Below are positions 6,327-6,674 of a stretch of DNA of 6,674 bases, in pieces (position 1 is the first letter of the stretch; every line of letters starts with the position of its first letter). The DNA is from Actinomycetes bacterium (GTDB lineage: Bacteria > Actinomycetota > Coriobacteriia > Coriobacteriales > Eggerthellaceae), in assembly GCA_023403475.1 (NCBI GenBank), contig JAEYEL010000135.1:1-6674 (forward strand), given 5' to 3'. Below the pieces are notes generated by a model. That model ran no database searches and was not told the DNA's origin. It saw only the letters and a program-made list of their open reading frames with translations. The position numbers and the translations under genes are program-made.

Positions 6327-6488
6327 ATTCCTGTTAAGAAATTGGAATTGAGGGGAAGGCGGAGATGCGCCATCAGGCGTTTTACAGCGTTTCACATTTC
6401 TGGCGCCGACGACGTCTCCGCATAACCGCAGGTCGCTGATTCCGCCGACCTCCCCAGCGCCCCTCAATTCCAATTTCTTAACAGGAAT
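6327..6488. mobile_element. 162-bp MITE-like element with perfect 29-bp terminal inverted repeats
   Basis: The left arm 6327-6355 and right arm 6460-6488 are exact reverse complements over 29 bp, each containing AATTGGAATTGAGGGG or its complement. The arms enclose 104 bp with further short inverted pairs: GCGGAGA (6359-6365) with TCTCCGC (6415-6421), and AGGTCG (6430-6435) with CGACCT (6446-6451). The trinucleotide CGA stands directly outside both ends (6324-6326 and 6489-6491) and could be a 3-bp target duplication. There is no transposase or credible coding sequence. Alternatives are a structured non-coding RNA or a bidirectional termination structure. The perfect inverted repeat is certain; the mobile nature is inference. 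Confidence 0.5.
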
Positions 6489-6516
6489 CGAAAGATTTCA
6501 TGTTTTGGGCAGTCTT

Positions 6517-6571
6517 CAGGCAGTTTTCGGACGGACGGGCTCGACGGCAGGCAGTTTTCGGACGGACGGGC
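6517..6571. repeat. 24-bp direct repeat, two copies, 31-bp period
   Basis: An identical 24-bp sequence containing GTTTTCGGACGGACGG occurs at 6517-6540 and 6548-6571, separated by 7 bp. A partial, diverged match (GGCAGTCTTC) sits just before the first copy. It begins 28 bp to the right of the inverted-repeat element. No protein-coding role is evident. Confidence 0.85.
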
Positions 6572-6674
6572 GCGGCGGCGGACGAGGATATTCGAAGCGG
6601 CGGCTTGCCAGCGTTTGGTGGAGGCGAAATTCGAGGGCGATCCGGGGGCGGGTTCGAGGGCCGTTCGAGGGCAG
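6572..6674. other. Right edge of window: GC-rich DNA with TTCGAGGG repeats
   Basis: TTCGAGGG occurs three times (6630-6637, 6653-6660, 6664-6671) in the last 45 bp. All three minus-strand frames and one plus-strand frame are open to the edge, so the end of a neighbouring gene cannot be excluded, but none shows a recognisable motif. Confidence 0.4.

Noticed and set aside
5976..6473. 165-codon open frame on the minus strand across the repeat region
   Set aside because: It starts just inside the right inverted arm and runs through the 32-bp array, whose period is not a multiple of three. No domain or natural composition is seen, so it is a stop-poor GC-rich artefact.
6500..6674. Possible start of a plus-strand gene at ATG 6500, open to the window edge (58 codons)
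   Set aside because: It lies over the 24-bp direct repeats, has no clear ribosome site, and the Gly/Arg-rich translation resembles no family I recognise.
6516..6674. Possible C-terminus of a minus-strand gene ending at the TGA at 6518-6516
   Set aside because: All three minus-strand frames are open at the edge, so openness is not informative. Its terminal residues fall in the direct repeat, and no domain is recognisable in the short piece.

Overview
The window looks like a chromosomal segment of a GC-rich anaerobic actinobacterium. My best guess is Coriobacteriia (Eggerthellaceae-like). This rests on codon and base composition, on pairing an Elp3 of the CPND type with a PreP-like M16C peptidase, and on general familiarity, not on a marker gene. 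I saw no rRNA, tRNA, CRISPR array or intact insertion sequence.

Layout: (1) 1-434, minus strand, holds the first 144 residues of a class I SAM methyltransferase that runs off the left edge. Its N-terminus carries a motif (FSRTRQLAWP) resembling the one at the start of the Trm9/ALKBH8 tRNA methyltransferases. (2) 435-572 is a short divergent promoter region with an AT-rich island. (3) 573-2483, plus strand, encodes Elp3, a radical-SAM/GNAT enzyme of tRNA wobble uridine. (4) 2484-2866 is a 383-bp gap without a convincing gene, holding short GC-rich repeats. (5) 2867-5944, plus strand, encodes a 1025-residue PreP-like M16C zinc metallopeptidase with two repeat-encoded low-complexity insertions. 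(6) 5945-6674 is about 730 bp of non-coding DNA. It is built largely from repeats: five tandem 32-bp units ending in a 13-bp stem-loop, a 162-bp element with perfect 29-bp inverted ends plus an extra copy of the end sequence, a 24-bp direct repeat with 31-bp period, and three short TTCGAGGG repeats at the right edge.

How the genes may work together: Elp3 makes 5-carboxymethyl-type uridine at the tRNA wobble position. In eukaryotes Trm9/ALKBH8 then methylates the cm5U carboxylate to give mcm5U. A Trm9-like methyltransferase sharing a divergent promoter region with elp3 suggests a compact two-gene bacterial version of that pathway. This is the most interesting hypothesis in the window. It rests on motif resemblance and gene adjacency only. 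The M16C peptidase has no evident functional link to the pair; it is probably a housekeeping cytosolic peptide-degrading enzyme.
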